From contig NZ_CP066744.1 of NCBI RefSeq assembly GCF_016458825.1, positions 749,001 to 813,000 of the forward strand: 64,000 bases of DNA. The letters are read 5' to 3'. The notes under the pieces were generated by a model that did no database searches, had not been told where the DNA came from, and worked only from the letters and a program-made list of their open reading frames with translations. The position numbers were made by a program, and so were the translations under genes. This DNA comes from Miniphocaeibacter halophilus. Its GTDB lineage: Bacteria > Bacillota > Clostridia > Tissierellales > Peptoniphilaceae. How positions within the stretch are numbered: the first letter of the stretch is position 1; the number at the start of each line of letters is the position of its first letter. Of this stretch, positions 56,205 to 64,000 are shown piece by piece.

Positions 56205-58198
56205 ATTTACATTCTACTGTAGTTCTATTAAAACAGAGTAATGACGCAGTTAAATCAAATGACATCCTCATTTATATTCTACTGTAGTTCTATTAAAACT
56301 ATGTATATAGTATATACATAGTAATTTACATTCTACTGTAGTTCTATTAAAACCTCTTTTCTTTTCTTCACTAACTCTGCTTGTTTCTGATTTACATTCT
56401 ACTGTAGTTCTATTAAAACCCATTTTTAAATAAATAGTCTGTTGTATCTTCTTGATTTACATTCTACTGTAGTTCTATTAAAACTTTTCATATTCTAGTC
56501 CTGCAAAGTAATCATCTTCTATTTACATTCTACTGTAGTTCTATTAAAACATTTCTTTAAAAACAAAACCAAGACTGCAGAAAAAATTTACATTCTACTG
56601 TAGTTCTATTAAAACTAAGTCCTAATGCTTCTTTCAATCTGTCTTTGTTTTATTTACATTCTACTGTAGTTCTATTAAAACCCTATCAACGTTTCTAACT
56701 CATTCCCAAAGCTCCAATTTACATTCTACTGTAGTTCTATTAAAACGGTGATAATTATTTGATTTTTAGAAAATTAAATATATTTACATTCTACTGTAGT
56801 TCTATTAAAACGAATAAATGAACGGTGGAATTCGTCTATAGAGATAATTTACATTCTACTGTAGTTCTATTAAAACTAGATATGATTGTAAGTTTAAAAT
56901 GATTGTAAAATATTTACATTCTACTGTAGTTCTATTAAAACAGTAGTTTTACATCATCATCTAAACCTATATCTACCACATTTACATTCTACTGTAGTTC
57001 TATTAAAACATGTCTGAAAAATCTATTGACGCTAGAGAAAAAGGATTTACATTCTACTGTAGTTCTATTAAAACTTCATCAGTAATTCCGATATTATTAA
57101 TTTTATCTTCATTTACATTCTACTGTAGTTCTATTAAAACGGAAGTCCTTACAAGGACAGTGATATTGTAATAGCTGAATTTACATTCTACTGTAGTTCT
57201 ATTAAAACAAAACAGCCTATTAGATACATCTGACCCTTATTAGATTTACATTCTACTGTAGTTCTATTAAAACTACAGCATCTCTTACATTTTGAAATGA
57301 TGTGCTCTATTTACATTCTACTGTAGTTCTATTAAAACTTTTCTATTTTGAAATCTAATGCTTTTGCTAATTTATTTACATTCTACTGTAGTTCTATTAA
57401 AACTTAGCTAAAATAATAAAAAATGATGGCTGGAAAGAAATATTTACATTCTACTGTAGTTCTATTAAAACTACGCTAGCTCCACCAGTATCGAACAATT
57501 CTGCCCCATTTACATTCTACTGTAGTTCTATTAAAACTGTAGTGGACTTACATCAGACTTTATACCTTTTAAATTTACATTCTACTGTAGTTCTATTAAA
57601 ACTTTCTTCAACTGCCTTGTTAAGATTTTCCGTGACAATATTTACATTCTACTGTAGTTCTATTAAAACTATTTTAAATTCATAACCGATATTTTCTATA
57701 TCTTCTAATTTACATTCTACTGTAGTTCTATTAAAACGTTTACACAGAAGATAGCAACACAAAATTCAAAGATATTTACATTCTACTGTAGTTCTATTAA
57801 AACAGATTATTATATAGACAACGATTTAGAAGATAAAAATTTACATTCTACTGTAGTTCTATTAAAACTTTCCTCCCTAGCTCTTTGTTTGCTAAAATAA
57901 ATTCATTTACATTCTACTGTAGTTCTATTAAAACAAACCTCTTTCCATTAACTCATTTAAGAATTTTTGACATTTACATTCTACTGTAGTTCTATTAAAA
58001 CACCTATAAGAGATGATGAGCTTATCGCCATTTCAAATTTACATTCTACTGTAGTTCTATTAAAACTTGAAGAAGACGGAAGAATTAAAAAGTCAGAAGC
58101 TATATTTACATTCTACTGTAGTTCTATTAAAACCAGCTTTTTTAGGTACTTGTCCCTCTATCAACTCTATTTACATTCTACTGTAGTTCTATTAAAAC
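56205..58198 (-). CRISPR. CRISPR array, 31 repeats and 30 spacers, no cas genes in window
   Basis: The 30-base repeat reads GTTTTAATAGAACTACAGTA plus GAATGTAAAT on the minus strand, a clostridial/fusobacterial type I-B-like repeat. All copies are identical except the second from the left (56270-56299, one change). Spacers are 35-38 bases, apart from a 24-base palindromic one at 56300-56323. The repeat 3' end (ATGTAAAT), the variant repeat on the left and the solitary degenerate repeat further left suggest transcription to the left, with the leader and newest spacers at the right end. Type is inferred from the repeat only. Confidence 0.97.
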
Positions 58199-58563
58199 AG
58201 GTGCTATTTTACACCTGTATTTTACAAGCTTATAGTCCTGTATTCTGTCGATGTATACATTATATCCTATTTTTTCTTCTTAGGAAAACTCCATTTATAA
58301 AGAATGGCTAATTATGTTATTTTATCCTTACTGTCGATCTTCCGTTTTCCTAGCATTATTCAAGGTCGACAGTAGGCATTTATTTGCTTTTAATATTTAA
58401 TTCAACTAGTTCATAAGATAAGTATGGATTTTCCCCATCTCTTGAATCAAAATATAATCCTATTTTTTTATGAGACTATTGTTCCTTACTATTATTTAAA
58501 TTCTAATTTAAATTTGAAATTATTAAATTATTGTAATAATATATTTACATAATACTATTATTT
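58199..58563 (-). promoter_or_regulatory. Probable CRISPR leader region
   Basis: A 365-base gene-free stretch that abuts the last repeat on the side expected for the leader. It contains an AGGTG/CACCT dyad next to the array (58199-58217) and a 10-bp inverted repeat ACTGTCGATC / GGTCGACAGT at 58330-58373 with a 24-base interior. Similar GTCGAC dyads occur in my recollection of Firmicute CRISPR leaders, but this was not checked. The treR promoter must also lie in its right part. Confidence 0.55.
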
Positions 58564-58578
58564 TTGAAAGGATATTTT

Positions 58579-59286
58579 ATGACTCCAAAATACAAAAAAA
58601 TAATCGATTCCTTTATTAAGGATTATGACAACAATAATATATTACCCGGCGATACTCTTCCTTCTGAAAATGAATTAATGAAAGAATGGAATTGCTCACG
58701 AGATACTGTTAGAAAAGCTATGACAGTTCTTGCTGAAAGGAAGTATATTCAAAAAAGTCAAGGTCAAAAATCTACAGTTTTAAATAGAAAGGAATATGAA
58801 TTTCCAGTTTCTAGAATAACCAGTTTTCAAGAACTAGTTAAGAAAAGAAATTTAAATGCTTCTACAGAAGTCGTTAAGTTTGAAATAGTTAATAAATCCC
58901 ATTATATTTATAACTTGTTTAATGTTCCTAAATCGGAAAAAATTTTAGAAATTATACGTATTAGGGAAATTGATAATGAAAAAATAATATTAGATAAGGA
59001 CTTTTTTCTAGAAAAATATATTGGCAATTTAAATAAGGAAATTGCTGGTGGTTCAATTTATGAATATTTAGAAAATGAACTTGGTTTAAAAATAGATTTT
59101 GCCAAAAAAACAATTACTGTAGAAAAGCCAACTAAGGAAGATCTTAAATATTTAGATTTGAAGAAGGATACTTTAATTGCAAATATTGAAAGTTTCACTT
59201 ATCTGGAAGATAATATATTATTTCAAATTACCTACTCTAGACATAGATCAGATAAGTTTAAATTCTTTGATTTTGCACAAAGATAA
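58579..59286 (+). CDS. treR: Trehalose operon repressor TreR (GntR family)
   Basis: 235 aa from ATG 58579 (GAAAGG upstream; the longer frame from 58564 lacks an RBS). A GntR winged helix is at 1-70 (ILPGDTLPSENELMKEWNCSRDTV). A UTRA effector domain follows, with LEIIRIREID and FLEKYIGNLNKEIAGGSIYEY in adjoining blocks. The effector is expected to be trehalose-6-phosphate. It is followed by two operator-like palindromes and treP-treC. Its own transcript may read through. Confidence 0.9.
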   Translation: MTPKYKKIIDSFIKDYDNNNILPGDTLPSENELMKEWNCSRDTVRKAMTVLAERKYIQKSQGQKSTVLNRKEYEFPVSRITSFQELVKKRNLNASTEVVKFEIVNKSHYIYNLFNVPKSEKILEIIRIREIDNEKIILDKDFFLEKYIGNLNKEIAGGSIYEYLENELGLKIDFAKKTITVEKPTKEDLKYLDLKKDTLIANIESFTYLEDNILFQITYSRHRSDKFKFFDFAQR

Positions 59287-59298
59287 TTGGGAAAACAG

Positions 59299-59409
59299 TT
59301 GCTAATTTAGTATTAATATGATATAACTTAAGTACAAACTTATACGTATAAGGTGTCGGGAATACATCTTGTTTTATAAGCTTCTATTTAACAAAACTTG
59401 TACGTATAG
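59299..59409 (+). promoter_or_regulatory. treP promoter with two TreR operator candidates
   Basis: TTGCTA (59299-59304), a 17-base spacer and TATAAC (59322-59327). A perfect 14-base palindrome CTTATACGTATAAG (59339-59352) overlaps the expected start. A second, imperfect copy CTTGTACGTATAG (59397-59409) lies about 58 bases on, just before the treP RBS. Two sites at this spacing suggest a repression loop by TreR. The assignment is inferred from position. Confidence 0.7.
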
Positions 59410-59427
59410 GATATTAGGAGGTAGAAA

Positions 59428-60894
59428 ATGGGAAAATATTTAGAAGATAGCCGAAAACTTTTAGAGTTTATTGGCGGAAAAGAAAATATAGGCGCTGTTA
59501 CACACTGCGTTACTAGAATGAGATTTGTTTTAAACGATCCAGAAAAAGCCGATACTGAAAAAATAGAAGCATTGCCTTCAGTAAAGGGTACTTTTACTCA
59601 GGCAGGACAATTTCAAGTTATTATTGGTAATGATGTTGCAAATTTTTATAATGATTTTGTTTCTATTGCAGGCGTTGAAGGTGTAAGTAAGGAAGCTGTA
59701 AAAGAGGAGGCCAAGAAAAATCAAAATATTTTTCAAAAAATCGCTTCAACTTTAGCCGAAATATTTGCACCTATTATCCCAGCAATAATTGTCGGAGGAT
59801 TAATTTTAGGTTTTAGGAATATTTTAGGAGAAATTGGATTTGAATCCTTAGGTCAAAAAGTAGTTGATGGAGTTGCTCAAACTTTAAAAGACGGTACTCC
59901 AGTTTATAATGCTATTGTAGATGTTTCTCAATTTTGGGCAGGCGTAAATGATTTTCTATGGTTAATTGGTGAAGCTATTTTCCATTTCCTACCTGTAGGA
60001 ATTACTTGGTCCATTACTAGAAAAATGGGAACTACTCAAATTTTAGGTATTGTGCTAGGTCTTACTTTAGTTTCTCCTCAACTTTTAAATGCCTATTCTG
60101 TAGCCGGTACTGCCGCTGCTGATATTCCATTTTGGAACTTCGGTTTCTTTCAAATCGACATGATAGGCTATCAAGCTCAAGTTATACCAGCAATGTTAGC
60201 AGGATTTACACTGGTATATTTGGAAAGATTTTTTAAGAAGATCATACCTGAAGTTATTTCAATGATATTTGTACCATTGTTCGCTCTACTTTTGGCAGTA
60301 ATATTTGCCCATGTAATTTTAGGACCTATTGGATGGGTTATAGGTAATTGGATATCTAAAATAGTTTACGGTGGTTTAACTTCTAATTTCAGATGGTTAT
60401 TTGCTGCTGTATTTGGATTTTTATATGCACCACTTGTTATTACAGGTCTACATCATACAACAAATGCAATTGATACCCAACTTGTTGCAGATTTTGGTGG
60501 TACTATTCTTTGGCCAATGATTGCTTTATCCAACATAGCACAAGGTTCTGCTGTACTTGCTATGGTTGTGTTACAAAGAAAAAACGAAGAAGCAAAACAA
60601 GTTTCCATACCTGCAACTATTTCAGCTTATTTAGGTGTTACTGAACCTGCTTTATTTGGGGTTAACTTAAAATATAGAGCTCCTTTTATATGTGGTATGA
60701 TAGGCTCTGCTATAGCAGCTGTTATTTCCGTTGGTTTTGGAGTTCAAGCTAACTCTATTGGAGTTGGTGGTTTACCAGGTATTTTATCTATTAAGACTCA
60801 ATTTATGCTTAAGTTTTTAATAGCAATGATTGTATCAATTGTAGTACCTTTCATTTTAACTTTCCTATGGGGAAAGAAAAATAAAGTTAAATAA
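59428..60894 (+). CDS. treP: PTS trehalose-specific EIIBC component
   Basis: 488 aa. The IIB domain (1-80) has the phospho-Cys in AVTHCVTRMRFVL (Cys27). A IIC membrane domain follows with about ten helices, including LHHTTNAIDTQ and ISAYLGVTEPALFGVN. No IIA domain is fused, so a separate EIIA(Glc)-type protein is required. It imports trehalose as trehalose-6-phosphate. The trehalose specificity follows from neighbours treR and treC. RBS AGGAGG. Confidence 0.93.
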   Translation: MGKYLEDSRKLLEFIGGKENIGAVTHCVTRMRFVLNDPEKADTEKIEALPSVKGTFTQAGQFQVIIGNDVANFYNDFVSIAGVEGVSKEAVKEEAKKNQNIFQKIASTLAEIFAPIIPAIIVGGLILGFRNILGEIGFESLGQKVVDGVAQTLKDGTPVYNAIVDVSQFWAGVNDFLWLIGEAIFHFLPVGITWSITRKMGTTQILGIVLGLTLVSPQLLNAYSVAGTAAADIPFWNFGFFQIDMIGYQAQVIPAMLAGFTLVYLERFFKKIIPEVISMIFVPLFALLLAVIFAHVILGPIGWVIGNWISKIVYGGLTSNFRWLFAAVFGFLYAPLVITGLHHTTNAIDTQLVADFGGTILWPMIALSNIAQGSAVLAMVVLQRKNEEAKQVSIPATISAYLGVTEPALFGVNLKYRAPFICGMIGSAIAAVISVGFGVQANSIGVGGLPGILSIKTQFMLKFLIAMIVSIVVPFILTFLWGKKNKVK

Positions 60895-60906
60895 TTGGAG
60901 TTGTTT

Positions 60907-62568
60907 ATGAATTTTAAAAATATGACAGTTTATCAAATATATCCTAGATCCTTTTATGATAGTAATGGTGATGGTATTGGTGATTTAAAAGGAATAGAAC
61001 AAAAGTTAGATTATATAAAAGAATTGGGTGTAGATATGATTTGGATTACCCCCTTCTTTAAATCTCACCAATATGATAACGGATACGATGTAGACGATTA
61101 TTGCTCTGTAGATCCAAGATTTGGTTCTATGGAGGACTTCGATAATCTTATAAAAAAAGCCGATAGTTATGGTATTGGAATAATGTTAGATATGGTATTT
61201 AATCATAGTTCTATTCACCATGAATGGTTTCAAAAAGCATTAGCTGGCGATAAGAAATATCAAGATTATTATTTTTTTAAATCTGCAAAAAATAATAATC
61301 TACCAACTAACTGGATTTCTAAATTTGGAGGTCCTACATGGGAATATGTAGAATCTTTGGATAAATACTACCTTCATCTTTTTCATAAAGGCCAAGCGGA
61401 TTTAAATTGGGAAAATGAAGAGTTACGTGACGAACTTGTAAATGTTTTAAAGTTTTGGAAAAATAAAGGTGTTAAAGGTTTTAGATTTGATGTTGTTAAT
61501 TTAATTTCTAAACCAAAAATATTTGAAGATGATTTTCAAGGTGATGGGCGAAGGTTTTACACTGACGGTCCTAAGGTAAATGAATACTTACAGGAAATTG
61601 TATATAAGGCCGGTATTGAAAATATGATTACTGTTGGTGAAATGTCCTCTACTTCTATTGCTAATTGTATAGAATACACAAAACCGGAAAATAAAGAATT
61701 AAATATGGCCTTTAATTTTCATCATTTAAAAGTAGACTATAAGGATGGTGAAAAATGGGAACTTGCTCCTGTAAATTATAAATCACTAAAGGAAATTTTC
61801 TCTACATGGCAAGTTGAAATGCAAAACCGTGGTGGTTGGAGTGCTTGGTTTTGGAATAATCATGACCAGCCAAGGGCAGTTTCCCGATTTACCAATGACA
61901 AGGAATATAGAGTTCAATCGGCTAAATTACTAGCTAATATAATTCATCTTTTTAGAGGTACTCCTTATATATTTCAAGGTGAGGAGTTTGGTATGACTAA
62001 TGGATACTTTGAGTCTATAGAGGAGTTTAGAGACTATGAAAGTATAAATTATTACAATATTTTACTTGAAAAAGGAAAATCAAAAGAGGAAGCCTTAAAT
62101 ATTCTTTCAAGGCGTTCTCGTGATAACGGTCGAATTCCTATACATTGGGATGACACAGAAAATTCCGGATTTACAAGAGGAACTCCTTGGATAAAAATTA
62201 ACGAGAATTATTTGGAAATTAACGCTAAAAAAGATAGGGAAAGTTCAAATTCCATATTTAAACATTACCAAAAATTAATAAGTTTAAGAAGGAATTTAAA
62301 ATTAATTTCTCATGGAAACTATAGAGAAATAAATACAGATATCGATAAATTATTTATTTTTGAAAGATATTTAGACAATGAGGAATTAATCTGTATTAAT
62401 AATTTTAGTAATGAAGAACTAATCTATGAATTTAATAATAATATATTTGAAAAATATAAGAATTCTAAAATACTAATTAGTAATTACGGTGACAAAACAT
62501 TTACCAATCCATTGGTTTTAAAACCCTATGAATCAATTGCATATATTAACAGTGAAAAAGAAGACTAG
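60907..62568 (+). CDS. treC: Alpha,alpha-phosphotrehalase (trehalose-6-phosphate hydrolase)
   Basis: 553 aa from ATG 60907 (TTGGAG upstream), GH13 family. Blocks: YQIYPRSFYDSNGDGIGDL, DMVFNHSS, GFRFDVVNLIS (catalytic Asp), GEMSS (catalytic Glu) and FWNNHDQPRAVSRF. The last is typical of oligo-1,6-glucosidase/TreC enzymes. It cleaves trehalose-6-phosphate to glucose and glucose-6-phosphate. It starts 12 bases after treP and closes the operon. Confidence 0.94.
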   Translation: MNFKNMTVYQIYPRSFYDSNGDGIGDLKGIEQKLDYIKELGVDMIWITPFFKSHQYDNGYDVDDYCSVDPRFGSMEDFDNLIKKADSYGIGIMLDMVFNHSSIHHEWFQKALAGDKKYQDYYFFKSAKNNNLPTNWISKFGGPTWEYVESLDKYYLHLFHKGQADLNWENEELRDELVNVLKFWKNKGVKGFRFDVVNLISKPKIFEDDFQGDGRRFYTDGPKVNEYLQEIVYKAGIENMITVGEMSSTSIANCIEYTKPENKELNMAFNFHHLKVDYKDGEKWELAPVNYKSLKEIFSTWQVEMQNRGGWSAWFWNNHDQPRAVSRFTNDKEYRVQSAKLLANIIHLFRGTPYIFQGEEFGMTNGYFESIEEFRDYESINYYNILLEKGKSKEEALNILSRRSRDNGRIPIHWDDTENSGFTRGTPWIKINENYLEINAKKDRESSNSIFKHYQKLISLRRNLKLISHGNYREINTDIDKLFIFERYLDNEELICINNFSNEELIYEFNNNIFEKYKNSKILISNYGDKTFTNPLVLKPYESIAYINSEKED

Positions 62569-62583
62569 TTTTAGTCTTCTTTT
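62556..62583. terminator. Bidirectional intrinsic terminator
   Basis: AAAAGAAGACTA / TAGTCTTCTTTT with loop GTTT, between convergent treC and apbE. It contains both stop codons. Confidence 0.9.
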
Positions 62584-63656
62584 GCTGTTATTCCTTCACT
62601 TTGTAAATAATTTTTCATTCCTTCTGTTATGTGTTTTTTTTCATTTTTGTCAATCCATATAACTTCAACATTATCAATATCCTTTATTAAATCTTTTCCT
62701 TCTTCTATTGGAAGTAGAAATAAGGTTGTTGAAAGAAAATCTGCTACTCCACTATCTTCTGCTAAAACCGTTACAGATTTATATAAATCTCCAGGCACTA
62801 ATGTATCGGGATCTATAATATGATTATAGATTTTCCCATCTACTTCATAATATCTTTGATAGTCTCCACTAGTTACTAGGGATATATTATTTCCATATAC
62901 AATATCTATAATTGAGCTACCTGTATCCCCTTTTTCAGAATTAGGGTTTTGTATTCCTATTCCCCATTTATCCTTATCTTTTTCCATCGGTTTACCTATA
63001 GAAATTACATTCCCACCAGCTGAAAGTATTGCTGATTTACAACCTGCCTCCCTAACTTTGTTCATAACTAATTGGGAAGCATATCCTTTTGATGTTGCAC
63101 CAATATCTAAAGACATTTTTTCGTCTTCTAGAAATACTGTGCTATTTTCTTCATTAATAATTACTTTATTTATATCTGTATGTTGCGAAGCCGATTTTAA
63201 TTCCTCTATGTTTGGAACCTCCGGTTTTTCCTTATTATTTTCATCTAAGGCTTCTTCCCTATATTCATGCCAAATATTAAGTACCGGACCAAAGGCAATA
63301 TTTGTTTTATAGGAATATTTTTCTGTCATATTTTTAGAAAATTTCAATAATTCAATAATATCCCTATCGACTTCTACAGGTTCTATTCCTGCCATATCGT
63401 TAATAGCTTTAATATTATTAATTCCTTCATAGTCATTATAAATATCATATAGTTTATGAAGTCTATTAAATTCTTCTTTTACTAGAGAGTAATACTTTTT
63501 ATATTCTTCTTCCGTTTCTGTGTAAGCTGTAAAGTCGATAATTGTATCAAATGTTCCAAATATTGTATCCTGATTTTTTATATATTTATTTTTATTACAA
63601 GCTGTAAATAATAAAATTATAGATAATAGAGAAAGTAAAATAAATTTTTTCTTCAT
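62571..63656 (-). CDS. apbE: FAD:protein FMN transferase (ApbE), lipoprotein
   Basis: 361 aa. Signal peptide with lipobox FTAC (Cys20). The ApbE domain has FGTFDTIIDF, LDIGATSKGYAS (FAD site), SAGGNVISIGKP and HIIDPDTLVPG. It attaches FMN to Thr of flavoproteins outside the membrane, including NqrB and NqrC or RnfG and RnfD. The nqr operon at the other end of the window is an obvious client. RBS AGAGGTG. Confidence 0.94.
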   Translation of the reverse strand: MKKKFILLSLLSIILLFTACNKNKYIKNQDTIFGTFDTIIDFTAYTETEEEYKKYYSLVKEEFNRLHKLYDIYNDYEGINNIKAINDMAGIEPVEVDRDIIELLKFSKNMTEKYSYKTNIAFGPVLNIWHEYREEALDENNKEKPEVPNIEELKSASQHTDINKVIINEENSTVFLEDEKMSLDIGATSKGYASQLVMNKVREAGCKSAILSAGGNVISIGKPMEKDKDKWGIGIQNPNSEKGDTGSSIIDIVYGNNISLVTSGDYQRYYEVDGKIYNHIIDPDTLVPGDLYKSVTVLAEDSGVADFLSTTLFLLPIEEGKDLIKDIDNVEVIWIDKNEKKHITEGMKNYLQSEGITAKED

Positions 63657-63719
63657 TTTTCACCTCTATTAAATTATACCTTAATTTTAATTCTAATGTA
63701 GATAATTTAAAAATATTAA

Positions 63720-63756
63720 AACCTCCAAATCCCTTTACAGATTTGAAGGTTTTTTA
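63720..63756. terminator. Intrinsic terminator of the NSS transporter gene
   Basis: AACCTCCAAATC / GATTTGAAGGTT (one mismatch) with an 8-base loop and T runs on both sides. Confidence 0.75.
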
Positions 63757-63786
63757 CTTTTCTTATTCTTTTATATCTACTAAATC

Positions 63787-64000
63787 TTAACCTATTCCTC
63801 CCCAAAGAATTCCTAATACTACTACAATTATAGTTAATCCACAAAATACGTACTTGCCCATAGGAATAATAAACTTCGGAACTTCACCATCTAATCCTTT
63901 ACCTATTTCCTGTTTTACAAATTTATCTCCACAAACCCAGAAGAACATTATCGCTGCCAATAAAGCTCCTACTGGAATTACATATATACTTACAACATCC
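63787..64000 (-). CDS. Sodium-dependent transporter, NSS family (C-terminal part)
   Basis: The frame enters from the right edge and ends in TAA at 63787-63789, giving 70 residues. It has two membrane helices (IPVGALLAAIMFFWVCG and FCGLTIIVVVLGILWGG) separated by a short loop (FVKQEIGKGLDGEVPKFIIP). This is the usual ending of bacterial NSS amino acid transporters. The core and start lie outside the window. Confidence 0.7.
   Translation of the reverse strand, partial: DVVSIYVIPVGALLAAIMFFWVCGDKFVKQEIGKGLDGEVPKFIIPMGKYVFCGLTIIVVVLGILWGGIG

Noticed and set aside
57967-58311. A 114-aa ORF with repeated FTFYCSSIKT
   Set aside because: The repeats are translated CRISPR repeats. It runs through the array end and is not a gene.

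Overview
The window looks like a chromosomal segment of a low-GC, amino-acid-fermenting anaerobic Firmicute, probably of the Tissierellia/Peptoniphilaceae type. The grounds are the AT-rich sequence, strong GGAGG ribosome binding sites, short operons closed by T-run hairpins, a complete glycine reductase operon with two in-frame UGA (selenocysteine) codons, its own tRNA-Sec, a Na+-NQR, and a clostridial-type 30-bp CRISPR repeat. Species assignment from sequence alone is not possible.

Layout. 1-1.9 kb: end of the Na+-translocating NADH:quinone reductase operon (nqrD', nqrE, nqrF). 1.9-9.1 kb: single genes (putative nuclease, methyltransferase, a short UvrA-like ABC ATPase divergent from a WYL-type regulator, a GIY-YIG-like protein, RidA, a metallo-beta-lactamase-fold hydrolase). 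9.3-15.9 kb: phospholipase D-like cardiolipin synthase with a CDP-alcohol phosphatidyltransferase, dCMP deaminase, acetolactate synthase (ilvN-ilvB) and small membrane or lipoproteins. 15.9-25.9 kb, mostly minus strand: two tandem SDR paralogues, an IS30 remnant, an ABC importer with a ModD/NadC-like phosphoribosyltransferase, a HAD phosphatase, two tandem NUDIX paralogues and a FAD oxidoreductase. 26-28.6 kb: a tight (p)ppGpp synthetase / response regulator / histidine kinase operon. 29-42.7 kb: MATE exporter, lipoproteins, CapA-like protein, pyruvate carboxylase, GNAT protein, an M-box (Mg2+) riboswitch driving mgtE, fumarase and an alanine:Na+ symporter.

42.9-54.6 kb is a selenium/glycine island. 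selA, selB and the tRNA-Sec gene run leftward. Divergently, a sigma-A-like promoter, a glycine riboswitch and a terminator precede grdX-trxB-trxA-grdE-grdA-grdB-grdC-grdD. The machinery that decodes UGA therefore lies next to its clients: GrdA has Sec45 and GrdB has Sec350. Thioredoxin reductase and thioredoxin bring electrons from NADPH to glycine reductase, which makes acetyl phosphate. selD is not in the window.

54.7-58.6 kb is a decayed region. It has a solitary degenerate CRISPR repeat, two degraded coding remnants and a 55-aa repeat protein, followed by an array of 31 repeats and 30 spacers. The array is probably transcribed leftward from a leader at its right end, and no cas genes lie in the window. 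58.6-62.6 kb is a trehalose operon (treR, treP, treC) with two operator-like palindromes. The window closes with ApbE, which could flavinylate the NQR, and the C-terminus of a Na+-dependent NSS transporter.

Three otherwise well-conserved genes (UvrA-like, modD, trxB) are each broken by a one-base change in a homopolymer run. These may be assembly errors or real slippage sites, and they are reported separately.
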